Made by a program: the position numbers and the translations under genes. From the NCBI GenBank assembly GCA_947074205.1, contig CAMTOQ010000013.1:1-64000 (forward strand): a DNA stretch of 64,000 nucleotides, written 5' to 3'. Shown in pieces: positions 26,544-35,060 of this stretch (its first letter is position 1; each line of letters starts with the position of its first letter). This DNA comes from an uncultured Bacteroides sp. (GTDB lineage Bacteria > Bacteroidota > Bacteroidia > Bacteroidales > Bacteroidaceae). The notes under the pieces were generated by a model, which was not told the origin of the DNA, ran no database searches, and saw only the letters and a list, made by a program, of their open reading frames with translations.

Positions 26544-26861
26544 TTAAGCTACTACTTCCTTGATTGTTAACTCAGTAAATTGTTGACGGTGACCGTTCAA
26601 TTTGCGGTGACCTTTTCTTCTTTTCTTGTGGAAGATAAGAACTTTGTCGCCTTTTACAAGGTGTGATACTACTTCGCAAACCACTTTAGCACCTTCTACT
26701 GTAGGAGCACCAACAGTGATTGCACCGTTGTTGTCTACCAAAAGAACTTTGTCGAATTCTACAGTTGCACCATTCTCAGAGTTTTGGATGTGGTGAACGA
26801 ATAGTTTTTTGCCAGCTTCAGCTTTGAATTGCTGACCATTGATTTCTACAATTGCGTACAT
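26544..26861 (-). CDS. rplU: 50S ribosomal protein L21
   Basis: 105 aa from ATG 26861 ([13 protein letters not shown]). The 16 extra residues in the ORF track are leader sequence, not protein. Family marks include [19 protein letters not shown] and the C-terminal [22 protein letters not shown] leader of about 84 nt lies between the promoter and the start. Confidence 0.97.
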   Translation of the reverse strand: MYAIVEINGQQFKAEAGKKLFVHHIQNSENGATVEFDKVLLVDNNGAITVGAPTVEGAKVVCEVVSHLVKGDKVLIFHKKRRKGHRKLNGHRQQFTELTIKEVVA

Positions 26862-26945
26862 CTTATATATGTATCTATAAGTTAGCTCCGGCGGGTGGTT
26901 TCTAATCACTTAGAAAGCTCTTTATCGAACCCGTTGCGGAATAAT
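26862..26945 (-). promoter_or_regulatory. Candidate structured leader of the L21-L27 operon
   Basis: The predicted 5' UTR contains two hairpins: TTTCTAA-GTGA-TTAGAAA and, close to the start codon, CTTATA...TATAAG. Ribosomal operons often carry autoregulatory leaders bound by one of their proteins; a leader for L21 is plausible here but cannot be confirmed from one genome. Confidence 0.4.
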
Positions 26946-26951
26946 CGGGCA

Positions 26952-26983
26952 CAAAATTACTGTTTTCTTTATAATCAAACAAA
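26952..26983 (-). promoter_or_regulatory. Promoter of rplU-rpmA
   Basis: On the minus strand TTTG (26983-26980), a 20-bp spacer and TAATTTTG (26959-26952) give a full match to the Bacteroides promoter consensus. Between this and the repeat array at 27122 I see nothing further. Confidence 0.7.
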
Positions 26984-27121
26984 TTTTTGGCTATTTATTG
27001 TACTGATAATTAGCATTTGAAGTCGATTTTAACGTAACGAAGCAAAATGAAATGCACCGTAGCTATTCTAACCCAATATTGTGGTTGTTTCTCCTTCGGA
27101 AATACACTCTTTCTTACCCGC

Positions 27122-27209
27122 TTGGTGGCAAGGGCTACTCAGCTTGGTGGCAAGGGCTTGCCACCACGGTAGGCATGGGAGGTCACCACGGTGACAAGCC
27201 CTTGCTATG
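27122..27209. repeat. 22-bp modular palindromic repeat array C (4 units)
   Basis: Four units of exactly 22 bp (27122-27143, 27144-27165, 27166-27187, 27188-27209) follow the EamA gene. The second unit is an almost perfect palindrome, GGTGGC-AAGGGCTT-GCCACC. The fourth has the core AAGCCCTT, the reverse complement of AAGGGCTT, so units occur in both orientations. The others have AAGGGCTA and CATGGGAG. Confidence 0.85.
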
Positions 27210-27215
27210 TTTTCG

Positions 27216-28124
27216 CTATTTTTTAACTGCAATATCGGCCCGCGATTTACTTTGCGTCACGATGTATACCCCTATGAAAACCAGAGCGATAGCTAGACCT
27301 TTGGGCCAGTCGAATACACCTACCCCGATGGCCACAGCTGCAATGGAGGCCACTATAGGTTGCATGTAGTTGTACATGCTCACTACGGTTGGGCGCATCA
27401 GCCTTTGTGCAGTCATTATGCAGATGTAAGCCAAGAAACTACCGCAGAGCACCACATAAAGCACTTCGCCTATTGCGGTAAAGGGGACATTGCTCCACTG
27501 CAAAGTCACAATATCGCCCATCGAGAAGGGTAGGTATACTATAGAGGCATAGAGAAACATCCACTTGTTGAGTGTCACCGGCGAATAGCGCTGAGTGAGA
27601 CTTTTGAACACAGTGAGATAGATTGAGAAACTGAATTGTGCAACGAGCACTAGCAAGTCGCCAAGGATGTGGCCGGATGCTCCCGAACTGCCCCCAGTGC
27701 TATTCAGAATCAGAATCAATGCTCCACTGGCTCCTACTATGATACCGATAATCTTTTTGCCCGATATCGGTTCTTTAAGATAGAATGCAGCTACTATCAT
27801 GGTGATGATAGGCAGGGTAGTAGTGATGATCGATGCATTGATGGGTGAAGTCAAAGAAAGCCCGAAGATAAAAGTTCCTTGATTGAAAATCAGTGCAAAA
27901 AACGAAGCTACGAAGATGCGGATACGATCTTTTCGCTCAATCTGCTCATGTTTGGTGAAAATGGAAAGTACCCAAAATGCCACACAAGCACCCACCATAC
28001 GAAACGAAGTGAGCATAATGGGGGTGAAAAACACTAGTGCCGATTTTCCGATGGGAGACATCAATCCCCACATCATATTGGCAGAAAGGGCGCAAAGATG
28101 CCCACGTATATTCTTATCGGCCAT
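27216..28124 (-). CDS. EamA/DMT superfamily transporter
   Basis: An inner-membrane protein of 302 aa with ten predicted helices in two five-helix EamA repeats (about 10-140 and 155-295). Family features are the N-terminal ALSANMMWGLMSPIGK, the first-repeat end with TTTLPIITMIVAAFYLKEPISGKKIIGIIVGASGALIL split over two helices, and the second-repeat NYMQPIVASIAA. Members export amino acids, nucleosides or other metabolites; the substrate is unknown. It is transcribed alone, with repeat array C immediately downstream. Confidence 0.9.
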   Translation of the reverse strand: MADKNIRGHLCALSANMMWGLMSPIGKSALVFFTPIMLTSFRMVGACVAFWVLSIFTKHEQIERKDRIRIFVASFFALIFNQGTFIFGLSLTSPINASIITTTLPIITMIVAAFYLKEPISGKKIIGIIVGASGALILILNSTGGSSGASGHILGDLLVLVAQFSFSIYLTVFKSLTQRYSPVTLNKWMFLYASIVYLPFSMGDIVTLQWSNVPFTAIGEVLYVVLCGSFLAYICIMTAQRLMRPTVVSMYNYMQPIVASIAAVAIGVGVFDWPKGLAIALVFIGVYIVTQSKSRADIAVKK

Positions 28125-28153
28125 AGTCGATGGTCTTTTTATTAATTCGTGAG

Positions 28154-28161
28154 CAAAGGTA
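28154..28161 (-). promoter_or_regulatory. -7 element of the EamA gene
   Basis: On the minus strand TACCTTTG, 30 bp before the EamA start. Confidence 0.45.
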
Positions 28162-28185
28162 GGAAATAATCATATAGAAGAGTAC

Positions 28186-28216
28186 GAAAAAGCCATGACT
28201 TGTTGGCCATGGCTTC
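28186..28216 (-). terminator. Terminator at the end of the galactan locus
   Basis: Stem AGCCATG / CATGGCT, followed on the minus strand by TTTTTC, directly after the GH2 gene. Confidence 0.7.
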
Positions 28217-28242
28217 TCTAAGAAATATTATTGTGGATAGAC

Positions 28243-30669
28243 TTATTGAGTAGCAACGTTTATGTAAGCCGTCTCTAGACCTTTGCCAGAGACTTTAAGT
28301 TGCATGTCCCCAGGTGTTTCATCGCTTTGAAGCACCACCACCAGTTGGCCGTTGAAGACTTTCATAGTAGGTTTTACAAACGATTCCAGCGAACTAGCAT
28401 CGCCATTGCAGGCTGCGCGATAGTTGCCTTTGCCTTTTACACTAAACTTCAAAGAGTGTTGTGCGTTCGGGCATAAGTTACCCTCTTTATCAAGAATGCT
28501 CACAGTGACAAATGATAAATCTTTACCGTCAGCAGAGATAGTGTTCCGGTCGGCTTCCAATTTTATCTGATAGGGTTTGCCGGCAGTTTTAACCTTGCTT
28601 TCTGCTACCGCTTCACCCTGTTCATTGTAGGCCACCACCTTTACTTCACCGGGCTGATAAACCACGTCGTTCCAGCGCAGGCGATAACGATCTAGGCGTT
28701 CTGCAGGATTCTTGCTGCGGCGACCTTGGCTAATGCCATTGATGAATAGTTCTGCCTCGGGATAGTTGGTGTAGACATAAACGGGCGTTATTTCACCTTC
28801 ACGTCCCTTCCAATTCCAATGGGGTAAAATATGGAGGGTCTCTTCGTTCTTATTCCAACGGCTGCGATATAGATAATAGCGATCTTTGGGTAATCCTGCT
28901 AAATCGACAATACCGAAATAAGAGCTACGAGCGGGCCACATATTATCATAAGGAGTGGGCTCGCCTAGGTAGTCAAAGCCTGTCCATACAAATTCGCCTA
29001 CCACCCAGTCATTGTCATCTTGCAACATAAAGTCCTCTTCGGGGATATTGCTCCACGAACAAGCTTCCAAGTCGTAAGATGAACATTGGCGATCATCATA
29101 CTTCATTCCCTTTTCTTCTACGACAGGGAATTTGTAGACCCCACGCGAACTAACAGTAGAGGCAGTTTCTGCACCGAGGATAAAACCTTGTGGCAGGTTG
29201 TCATAGGCCATTTGGTAAAGATGTGTGCGGTAGTTCAGGCCGGGGATATCCATCACAGCTGCAAATCCACTTTTTACGGCAGCCTCAACTCTGTCCAAAC
29301 CTTGAGTGACGGGGCGCGATGGATCCTCGCGATGCACTATGTCCTGAAGTTGCTTAGCAAGACGTGCACCTTGGTTGCTCCACTGTTCCGGAATCTCGTT
29401 GCCTATGCTCCACATGATAATGGAGGGATGGTTCTTGTGACACTGCACAAGGTTGACTAAATCTTTCTCTGCCCACTCGTCGAAGAAACGGTTGTACCCG
29501 TTTTTGCATTTAGGATAGAGCCACATATCAAACGATTCGGCCATTACCATAAAGCCCATCTCGTCGCAAAGTTCCATCTGCCAAGTAGATGGCATATTGT
29601 GTGCAGTGCGAACGGCATCACACCCCATATCTTTAAGAATACGAAGTTGACGACGCAAGGCTGCCTTGTTAAGTGCGCTGCCCAATGGGCCTAAATCGTG
29701 GTGAAGGCATACTCCTTGTATCTTGCGAGTCTGTCCGTTGAGCTGAAATCCATTGTCAGCAGAAAAGGCAATAGAACGGATACCGAAGCGAGTGTACACC
29801 TCATCGCAAAGCTTGCCATCTTTCAATACCTGTGTGCGTAGTAAATAAAGGTTTGGGCTCTCTGGCGACCATAAATTGGGTTGCGCTACCTCCATCTGGC
29901 AAAGCGAGGCACCGGTACTAAATGGTTTCTCTTGCTTTGAAATCCCTAAGGGTAAGGAGTCTGTGTTAAGAATCTCATGTACTATTACTACACCATCATT
30001 CGTTAAAGGTTGGCGAAGCTGAGTCTTTACCTCTACTGTAGCATGGCTGTCGGATACATGAGGAGTTGTAACAGTGATACCCCAATTCTCAACAGCGATG
30101 GGTTGTGTTCTTACAAGATGTACCGGGCGGTAAAGACCTGCTCCGGAGTACCAACGCGAACTTTGCTCTAGATTTTGCAATCGAACTGCAATAGTATTTT
30201 TTCCTTCCACTAAATATGGAGTAATATCTATGTTGAACGCATTGTATCCATTGGCCCATCGGCCCGCTTCCTTGCCATTGACATAAACTATAGGTTCTGC
30301 CATAGCTCCATCGAAAAGAAGCTCGGTGTGCGCGTAGTTTTGTGGAAGATCTAACTCTAGTCTGTACCAACCCACACCGATGTAGGGCAATGCTCCTGTG
30401 CGACCGGTGTGCTCAGTAGGCTGCAAATCACCATTTTGTTCAATGGCTACCACCTGTAGATCTATGTTTCGCTCGAACTCTCCTGTGATAGCCCAGTCGT
30501 GGGGCACCACTACAGACTGCCATGAGCTGTCGTCGTAGTCAGGTGCCATAGCATCTACTATATCACTTTGTATGAACTTCCATCCTTTGTCCAACTCGGT
30601 CACCTCACGGGTATTGGCGCGAAGTACAGAAAAGAATAATATGAATAAGCAAATAAAGAAATATCTCAT
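28243..30669 (-). CDS. GH2 family beta-galactosidase of the galactan locus
   Basis: An exo-acting GH2 enzyme of 808 aa with a Sec signal (about 1-20), so it is periplasmic. The order is a sugar-binding jelly roll (about 20-180), an immunoglobulin-like domain, a TIM barrel and C-terminal beta domains including a DUF4982-like segment and an Ig-like end. The barrel has the acid/base Glu425 in SIGNEIPEQW and the nucleophile Glu559 in GEFVWTGFDYLGEP. The likely job is to release galactose from imported beta-1,4-galacto-oligosaccharides. It is the last gene of the susCD operon, 12 bp after the GH53 gene, in the same place as in the B. thetaiotaomicron galactan locus. Confidence 0.93.
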   Translation of the reverse strand: MRYFFICLFILFFSVLRANTREVTELDKGWKFIQSDIVDAMAPDYDDSSWQSVVVPHDWAITGEFERNIDLQVVAIEQNGDLQPTEHTGRTGALPYIGVGWYRLELDLPQNYAHTELLFDGAMAEPIVYVNGKEAGRWANGYNAFNIDITPYLVEGKNTIAVRLQNLEQSSRWYSGAGLYRPVHLVRTQPIAVENWGITVTTPHVSDSHATVEVKTQLRQPLTNDGVVIVHEILNTDSLPLGISKQEKPFSTGASLCQMEVAQPNLWSPESPNLYLLRTQVLKDGKLCDEVYTRFGIRSIAFSADNGFQLNGQTRKIQGVCLHHDLGPLGSALNKAALRRQLRILKDMGCDAVRTAHNMPSTWQMELCDEMGFMVMAESFDMWLYPKCKNGYNRFFDEWAEKDLVNLVQCHKNHPSIIMWSIGNEIPEQWSNQGARLAKQLQDIVHREDPSRPVTQGLDRVEAAVKSGFAAVMDIPGLNYRTHLYQMAYDNLPQGFILGAETASTVSSRGVYKFPVVEEKGMKYDDRQCSSYDLEACSWSNIPEEDFMLQDDNDWVVGEFVWTGFDYLGEPTPYDNMWPARSSYFGIVDLAGLPKDRYYLYRSRWNKNEETLHILPHWNWKGREGEITPVYVYTNYPEAELFINGISQGRRSKNPAERLDRYRLRWNDVVYQPGEVKVVAYNEQGEAVAESKVKTAGKPYQIKLEADRNTISADGKDLSFVTVSILDKEGNLCPNAQHSLKFSVKGKGNYRAACNGDASSLESFVKPTMKVFNGQLVVVLQSDETPGDMQLKVSGKGLETAYINVATQ

Positions 30670-30681
30670 GTGTTGTGTCTC

Positions 30682-31740
30682 TTAATAAGTTGTATACTCG
30701 CCAAACGGAATTAAAGCTTCCGAAGGGCAGCCATCGTTAGTAAATGCCCCTTTGTCATACGTTTCATAAGTATAGCATTCGGGTTCCCAATACAAGATTC
30801 CTAAGCAGCGTTTATCGGTGTTGTTGATAGACTGTTTGAACAGGTCGGTGAGGAAATTGCGTGTTGTTGCAGCTTCACTGCGACTCATACCCACCTCTAC
30901 AATCATACAATCTGTGCCATAGCGTTCGAATAGGGTTTTAATATTAGCAATGATGTCGTCATTGGCTGTTTGCCAGTTGTTGCTCTCGGGGTAGAGAGAC
31001 ATTCCTATCACATCCCACTTTGCGTTATTGCGTCGTAGCCCGTCAAATAGCCATGTAAAGCGAGATAGTTCATTTCCTCTGTCTACATGTATAATGACTT
31101 TCGCTTCGGGGTAAACACTCTTAACTGCATCATAACCGGCATTCGAAAGTTCTGCATAGTTGGACATACTACTCTTTGCATCGCCCATGGGCCATAACAT
31201 TCCGGTAGTAGTCTCGTTGCCCACTTGTACCCATTCTACATCAATTCCACTGCTCTTTAATGTTTGCAAAACCTCCGTAGTATGTTTGCCCACTGCCGCA
31301 ATCATTTCATCTAAATCATAGTTTTCCCACGCTTTAGGAATATATTGCTTACCTGGATCGGCCCATGTGTCGCTATAGTGGAAGTTAATCATGATACGCA
31401 TACCCAAATCTTTTGCACGAAGAGCTTTTACAAGCACATCGTCTATGTTGCACCATCCATCAGTTGGGTCAACCCAAACACGTAGGCGTATGGTATTCAT
31501 ACCAATCTCCTTCATCAACTGCGTGCATTCACGTTCTTGACCTTGTTCGTTGTAAAACTTAATACCTACATCCTCAAACTTAGTTATCCAGCTAATATCA
31601 GCACCGCTGGCAAAGCTGCTTGTCGAAGGTTCGGGTTGCTCTATAACTTTAAACGCGGGTTGCTCTTCGGCACATGCCATACACAGCGTTAGCATTGCCC
31701 CAAAGGTGGCTCCCAATATCATTTTAAAAGTACTCTTCAT
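30682..31740 (-). CDS. GH53 endo-beta-1,4-galactanase, lipoprotein
   Basis: Cuts the backbone of pectic beta-1,4-galactan into oligosaccharides. A lipoprotein signal ends in LCMAC, followed by AEEQPAF, so the enzyme is lipid-anchored and probably on the cell surface. The start is taken at ATG 31740 (352 aa); ATG 31749 or 31770 would add a few non-signal residues. The TIM barrel of clan A has ADISWITKFED, TIRLRVWVDP, the acid/base Glu176 in QVGNETTTGMLWP and the nucleophile Glu282 in IVEVGMS. This enzyme is the best single clue to the substrate of the locus. Confidence 0.95.
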   Translation of the reverse strand: MKSTFKMILGATFGAMLTLCMACAEEQPAFKVIEQPEPSTSSFASGADISWITKFEDVGIKFYNEQGQERECTQLMKEIGMNTIRLRVWVDPTDGWCNIDDVLVKALRAKDLGMRIMINFHYSDTWADPGKQYIPKAWENYDLDEMIAAVGKHTTEVLQTLKSSGIDVEWVQVGNETTTGMLWPMGDAKSSMSNYAELSNAGYDAVKSVYPEAKVIIHVDRGNELSRFTWLFDGLRRNNAKWDVIGMSLYPESNNWQTANDDIIANIKTLFERYGTDCMIVEVGMSRSEAATTRNFLTDLFKQSINNTDKRCLGILYWEPECYTYETYDKGAFTNDGCPSEALIPFGEYTTY

Positions 31741-31814
31741 GTCAATCATGTTTTTAAATGGATGCGTCACTGCTAACCTTTATGGTGCAACAACGCATCG
31801 CATAGTAGTTAATT

Positions 31815-33464
31815 CTATTGTTTCTCTAGGGTATAAGTGATATTGTTCATATCCCACATATTGATGGTGAGTAGGTATAGTCCTGTTTCGGTGGGTACGA
31901 TATTATTGCCTTTTCCGTAGTGCAGCACACCGTCATTCTTCTTGGTGAGCATCATCTCCCAATCTTCGTTGATTACGATATTCATACCCCATTCGATATA
32001 GCTGATATCGAGTGTCGCTTTCCATACTTTCTGTTCCACATCGTACTCCATTAGATCGCTTGTGATAGACCAACCGTTGAAGTCGCCCGATACCGCCATA
32101 CTTGTAATCTCTTGGTAACTCCAGATTCCATCAGAAAGGTTGGCTGTATATAGGTAAAAGCCATTATCGCTAGTATCCATCCATATGTTCCAAGCAGCAC
32201 CAGTAGAGTCTAATTGGTAAAGCGATTCGGCTATCGACCCATAAATAGTTTCACGGTCTTCGGTAGCAAACTTGAAGTTTTCCCATCCTGTAGCATAGTA
32301 GAATCCTTGATAGATGTAATTTTCTTCGGGAGAATAGAGTCTGCATTTTACATCATCCCAGTTGTCGGGATTCACCATGTCAAGATAGTTTTGGTAGTTA
32401 CTTTCTTCTATCTCGCCCTCTTCGAGGGTTGCTACAACTTCCTCTCCGCCCATCTCTAGTGTAAGAATATAACTACCGGCTTTGCTCACCGAGGCCGAGA
32501 AGGCTACATCCAATAGACCAGCCACAGCATTGTCGTCGTTAGTGTCAGTCGCTATACTGTACGACTTAGTTTCTGCCTTGCCTGTTGTTAGGCTAGCGGC
32601 ACCTTTAGTTTGAAAGCTTCCTGTCCAAGTGTTGCGTGGCACAGAATATTTCATCTCTATTTGTTCGCCTTCCACAGTGACTACTAGGTTGGTGAGAAGG
32701 GTAGCACTCCATTGTTGTGTATGAGTGTCTACCGTAGTTAAGTAGCAGCCTGCCACTCCGGGGTACCATATATTCCAGTGAGTAGCCACATCATTGCTTA
32801 GTTTGAATGGTGTACCTACGATACCGTCATTGCCCCAAGTTGTGCCATCATTCTCTCTGAAATAGGCATTCATCCAACCAGATGCCCCTATGAAACCTTG
32901 GTATATGCCATTCTCGGTAGGCGAATATAGATTGGCTGTGACACGTTCTTGATCCGCAGATAATACATCCATAGAGTTCATGCGAATGCCATAAGGTGTG
33001 ATGCTAACCGAAGCTACATTGCTATATTGCGGAGCAATGTTATTGCCCAATACATATTTGATGCGGATATAAAGTGGTGCATCTTTCCATGCCTCCATGC
33101 CGAGCTTCTTAGTTAGATTGTTTAGCTCTACATGCGTATAGCTTCGAGTATTTACAGTACTTAAAGAAGATTCTGCACCCTCGAAGGAGCTTTGTGTCGC
33201 TAGTTCTATGTACTTATCAATCATTCCATCGGGGAGTTGATATGCATCACTGCTCAACGATAAGTCATAGTCGCCCCATGTCAGTGTGAGTGCCGATACA
33301 GTAGGTGTTTCCCCACTTAATGTGATAGCGCTTTGCGAGGCGACTAGTGTTGCCGCATCCCCGTTTTGGAAACCACTCACGGTAAGCATCTCCTTATCAT
33401 CGTTGCAAGAAATCATTCCCAACAGGAATAGGAAGAAAGGTATATAGTTATATAATCGTTTCAT
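31815..33464 (-). CDS. Surface glycan-binding lipoprotein (SusE/SusF-like)
   Basis: A lipoprotein of 549 aa (GMISC followed by NDDKEML) in the SusE/F position after SusD. The N-terminal about 150 residues look like the SusE Ig-like domain. Two related modules follow, each with ANLYSPTENGIYQGFIGASGW or CRLYSPEENYIYQGFYYATGW, the pattern of DUF5111/DUF5114-type domains found in such binding proteins. The C-terminus has a SusF-like fold (GDFNGWSI). The expected role is to hold galactan at the cell surface; aromatic-rich stretches are candidate sugar-binding sites. There is no catalytic motif. Confidence 0.88.
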   Translation of the reverse strand: MKRLYNYIPFFLFLLGMISCNDDKEMLTVSGFQNGDAATLVASQSAITLSGETPTVSALTLTWGDYDLSLSSDAYQLPDGMIDKYIELATQSSFEGAESSLSTVNTRSYTHVELNNLTKKLGMEAWKDAPLYIRIKYVLGNNIAPQYSNVASVSITPYGIRMNSMDVLSADQERVTANLYSPTENGIYQGFIGASGWMNAYFRENDGTTWGNDGIVGTPFKLSNDVATHWNIWYPGVAGCYLTTVDTHTQQWSATLLTNLVVTVEGEQIEMKYSVPRNTWTGSFQTKGAASLTTGKAETKSYSIATDTNDDNAVAGLLDVAFSASVSKAGSYILTLEMGGEEVVATLEEGEIEESNYQNYLDMVNPDNWDDVKCRLYSPEENYIYQGFYYATGWENFKFATEDRETIYGSIAESLYQLDSTGAAWNIWMDTSDNGFYLYTANLSDGIWSYQEITSMAVSGDFNGWSITSDLMEYDVEQKVWKATLDISYIEWGMNIVINEDWEMMLTKKNDGVLHYGKGNNIVPTETGLYLLTINMWDMNNITYTLEKQ

Positions 33465-33483
33465 GGTAGTCTATTTTATGGTT

Positions 33484-35043
33484 TTAATAGTTTTCATTAT
33501 ATAAGTTAGGATTAGCCGTGAGTTCAGCGTAGGGAATAGGGTAGATGTTATATTTGCCATCCACTGCTCGTCCATCCATAGTGCCGCCTTTCCATTCCCA
33601 TATATATTTGTCTGTGGTGAAATAGTCGTAGCGAATCAAATCTGTTCTTCTCACCATCTCCAACGATAGCTCACGTGCACGCTCGTTAAGCACAAAGTCC
33701 AAAGTAAGCGCTGCAGGGTCTATGTTGCCGGCATCGCTACCAAAGGCGCGGGCACGAAGCAGATTTACATAATATACTGCCGATGTGCGATCGGTTCCTT
33801 GTCCTTCGCGAAGGAAGCTTTCTGCCAACATCAGATAGACATCTGCTAGGCGGAATAGAGGGAGGTCGGTATCTACACCATCCACCTCGTTGGACATGCT
33901 ACCACCATCGGTAAGATTGCTCCACTTCATATAGAAGTAGCCCACATTAGGATCGTCCAGTGAAGTAACTTCTTGAGGGCGGTCGGTCTTGTAGAATAGA
34001 TTGCGGCCATCCTTCTCATCATATAGATTTGCAATAGGGCTACGAGCGCGGAACATCTCCCATGAGCTTTTTACTCCTAGGTCTAAGCCAAATGAACCAC
34101 TGCATTGTCCGCAAACGATATAGGTGCTTGCTCCCCACGACACAGCGTTTCTGCTGTCTACACTAAAACCTAAGATGATTTCATTGGTGCGTAGATGATT
34201 GTCTGCATTGAATAGCTTTGTGTATTCCGGTTCAAGCGAATAGCCTTCATCAATCACTTTCTTGCAATAGGTGATACATTCGGTGTAGTGCTTGTCACAG
34301 CCATAGGTTTCAGCATTTAGATACACTTTGGCTAGCAATGTATAGGCTGCACCTCTACCCACACGTGGATAAACAGTATTGAGTCTATTAGGTAATTCGT
34401 TCTCAATATCTTTTAGTTCGTTTACTATATATTCGAAGATTTGCTGAGCAGTATAGCGTGGAGGAATATATGTGCCTATTGGGTCGTTTTCGTCTACGAA
34501 AGGTACGTTGCGAAACATATCCAATGCGTGCGAATAGGCCAATGCTCTCAAGAAACGAGCTTCGTAAGACATTTGCATAATCTGTTGCTGATCACTCTCA
34601 CTAAAACCTCCTATTGCACCAACATTGGCATAGCGTAAGAATTCGTTGCATAGAGCAATGGTGTAATAGATGCGGTAATACATATCGAACACCCAAGGGT
34701 CGGTAGAATCCCATGAAAGATAGGAGAGGGCAGTTTGTCCATCCGATGCATGCCATATCATGGCTACTTCGTCCGTACCCACCTCTTGCATATTGAAGTA
34801 GCAACGCATATAGTCGAAACCACGGCTACCTAGAATATCCTCGTTGCCGCCTCCTTTATCTTGGCCGGCTAGCACAAAAGAACCATAGAGTTTGGCCAGT
34901 ACCATTTCATAGTTTTCAACCGAGGTGTAGACATCTACCGGTGTCTTTTCGATATGTGGATATTGATCTAGCTGATTGATACAAGAACTTAATAATGCTC
35001 CGGTTGCAATTAGTATTATTGTGATATAATGATTCAGTTTCAT
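33484..35043 (-). CDS. susD: SusD/RagB-like nutrient-binding lipoprotein
   Basis: The lid of the SusCD importer, 519 aa. The lipobox is LLSSC followed by INQLDQYP. The SusD N-terminal domain (about 25-230) with TPR-like helices and the C-terminal SusD domain ending in YPIPYAELTANPNLYNENY are both present; the end motif is typical of the family. It lies 17 bp downstream of susC. The name is used in the generic family sense. Confidence 0.95.
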   Translation of the reverse strand: MKLNHYITIILIATGALLSSCINQLDQYPHIEKTPVDVYTSVENYEMVLAKLYGSFVLAGQDKGGGNEDILGSRGFDYMRCYFNMQEVGTDEVAMIWHASDGQTALSYLSWDSTDPWVFDMYYRIYYTIALCNEFLRYANVGAIGGFSESDQQQIMQMSYEARFLRALAYSHALDMFRNVPFVDENDPIGTYIPPRYTAQQIFEYIVNELKDIENELPNRLNTVYPRVGRGAAYTLLAKVYLNAETYGCDKHYTECITYCKKVIDEGYSLEPEYTKLFNADNHLRTNEIILGFSVDSRNAVSWGASTYIVCGQCSGSFGLDLGVKSSWEMFRARSPIANLYDEKDGRNLFYKTDRPQEVTSLDDPNVGYFYMKWSNLTDGGSMSNEVDGVDTDLPLFRLADVYLMLAESFLREGQGTDRTSAVYYVNLLRARAFGSDAGNIDPAALTLDFVLNERARELSLEMVRRTDLIRYDYFTTDKYIWEWKGGTMDGRAVDGKYNIYPIPYAELTANPNLYNENY

Positions 35044-35060
35044 GATGTAAATAGATTAGA

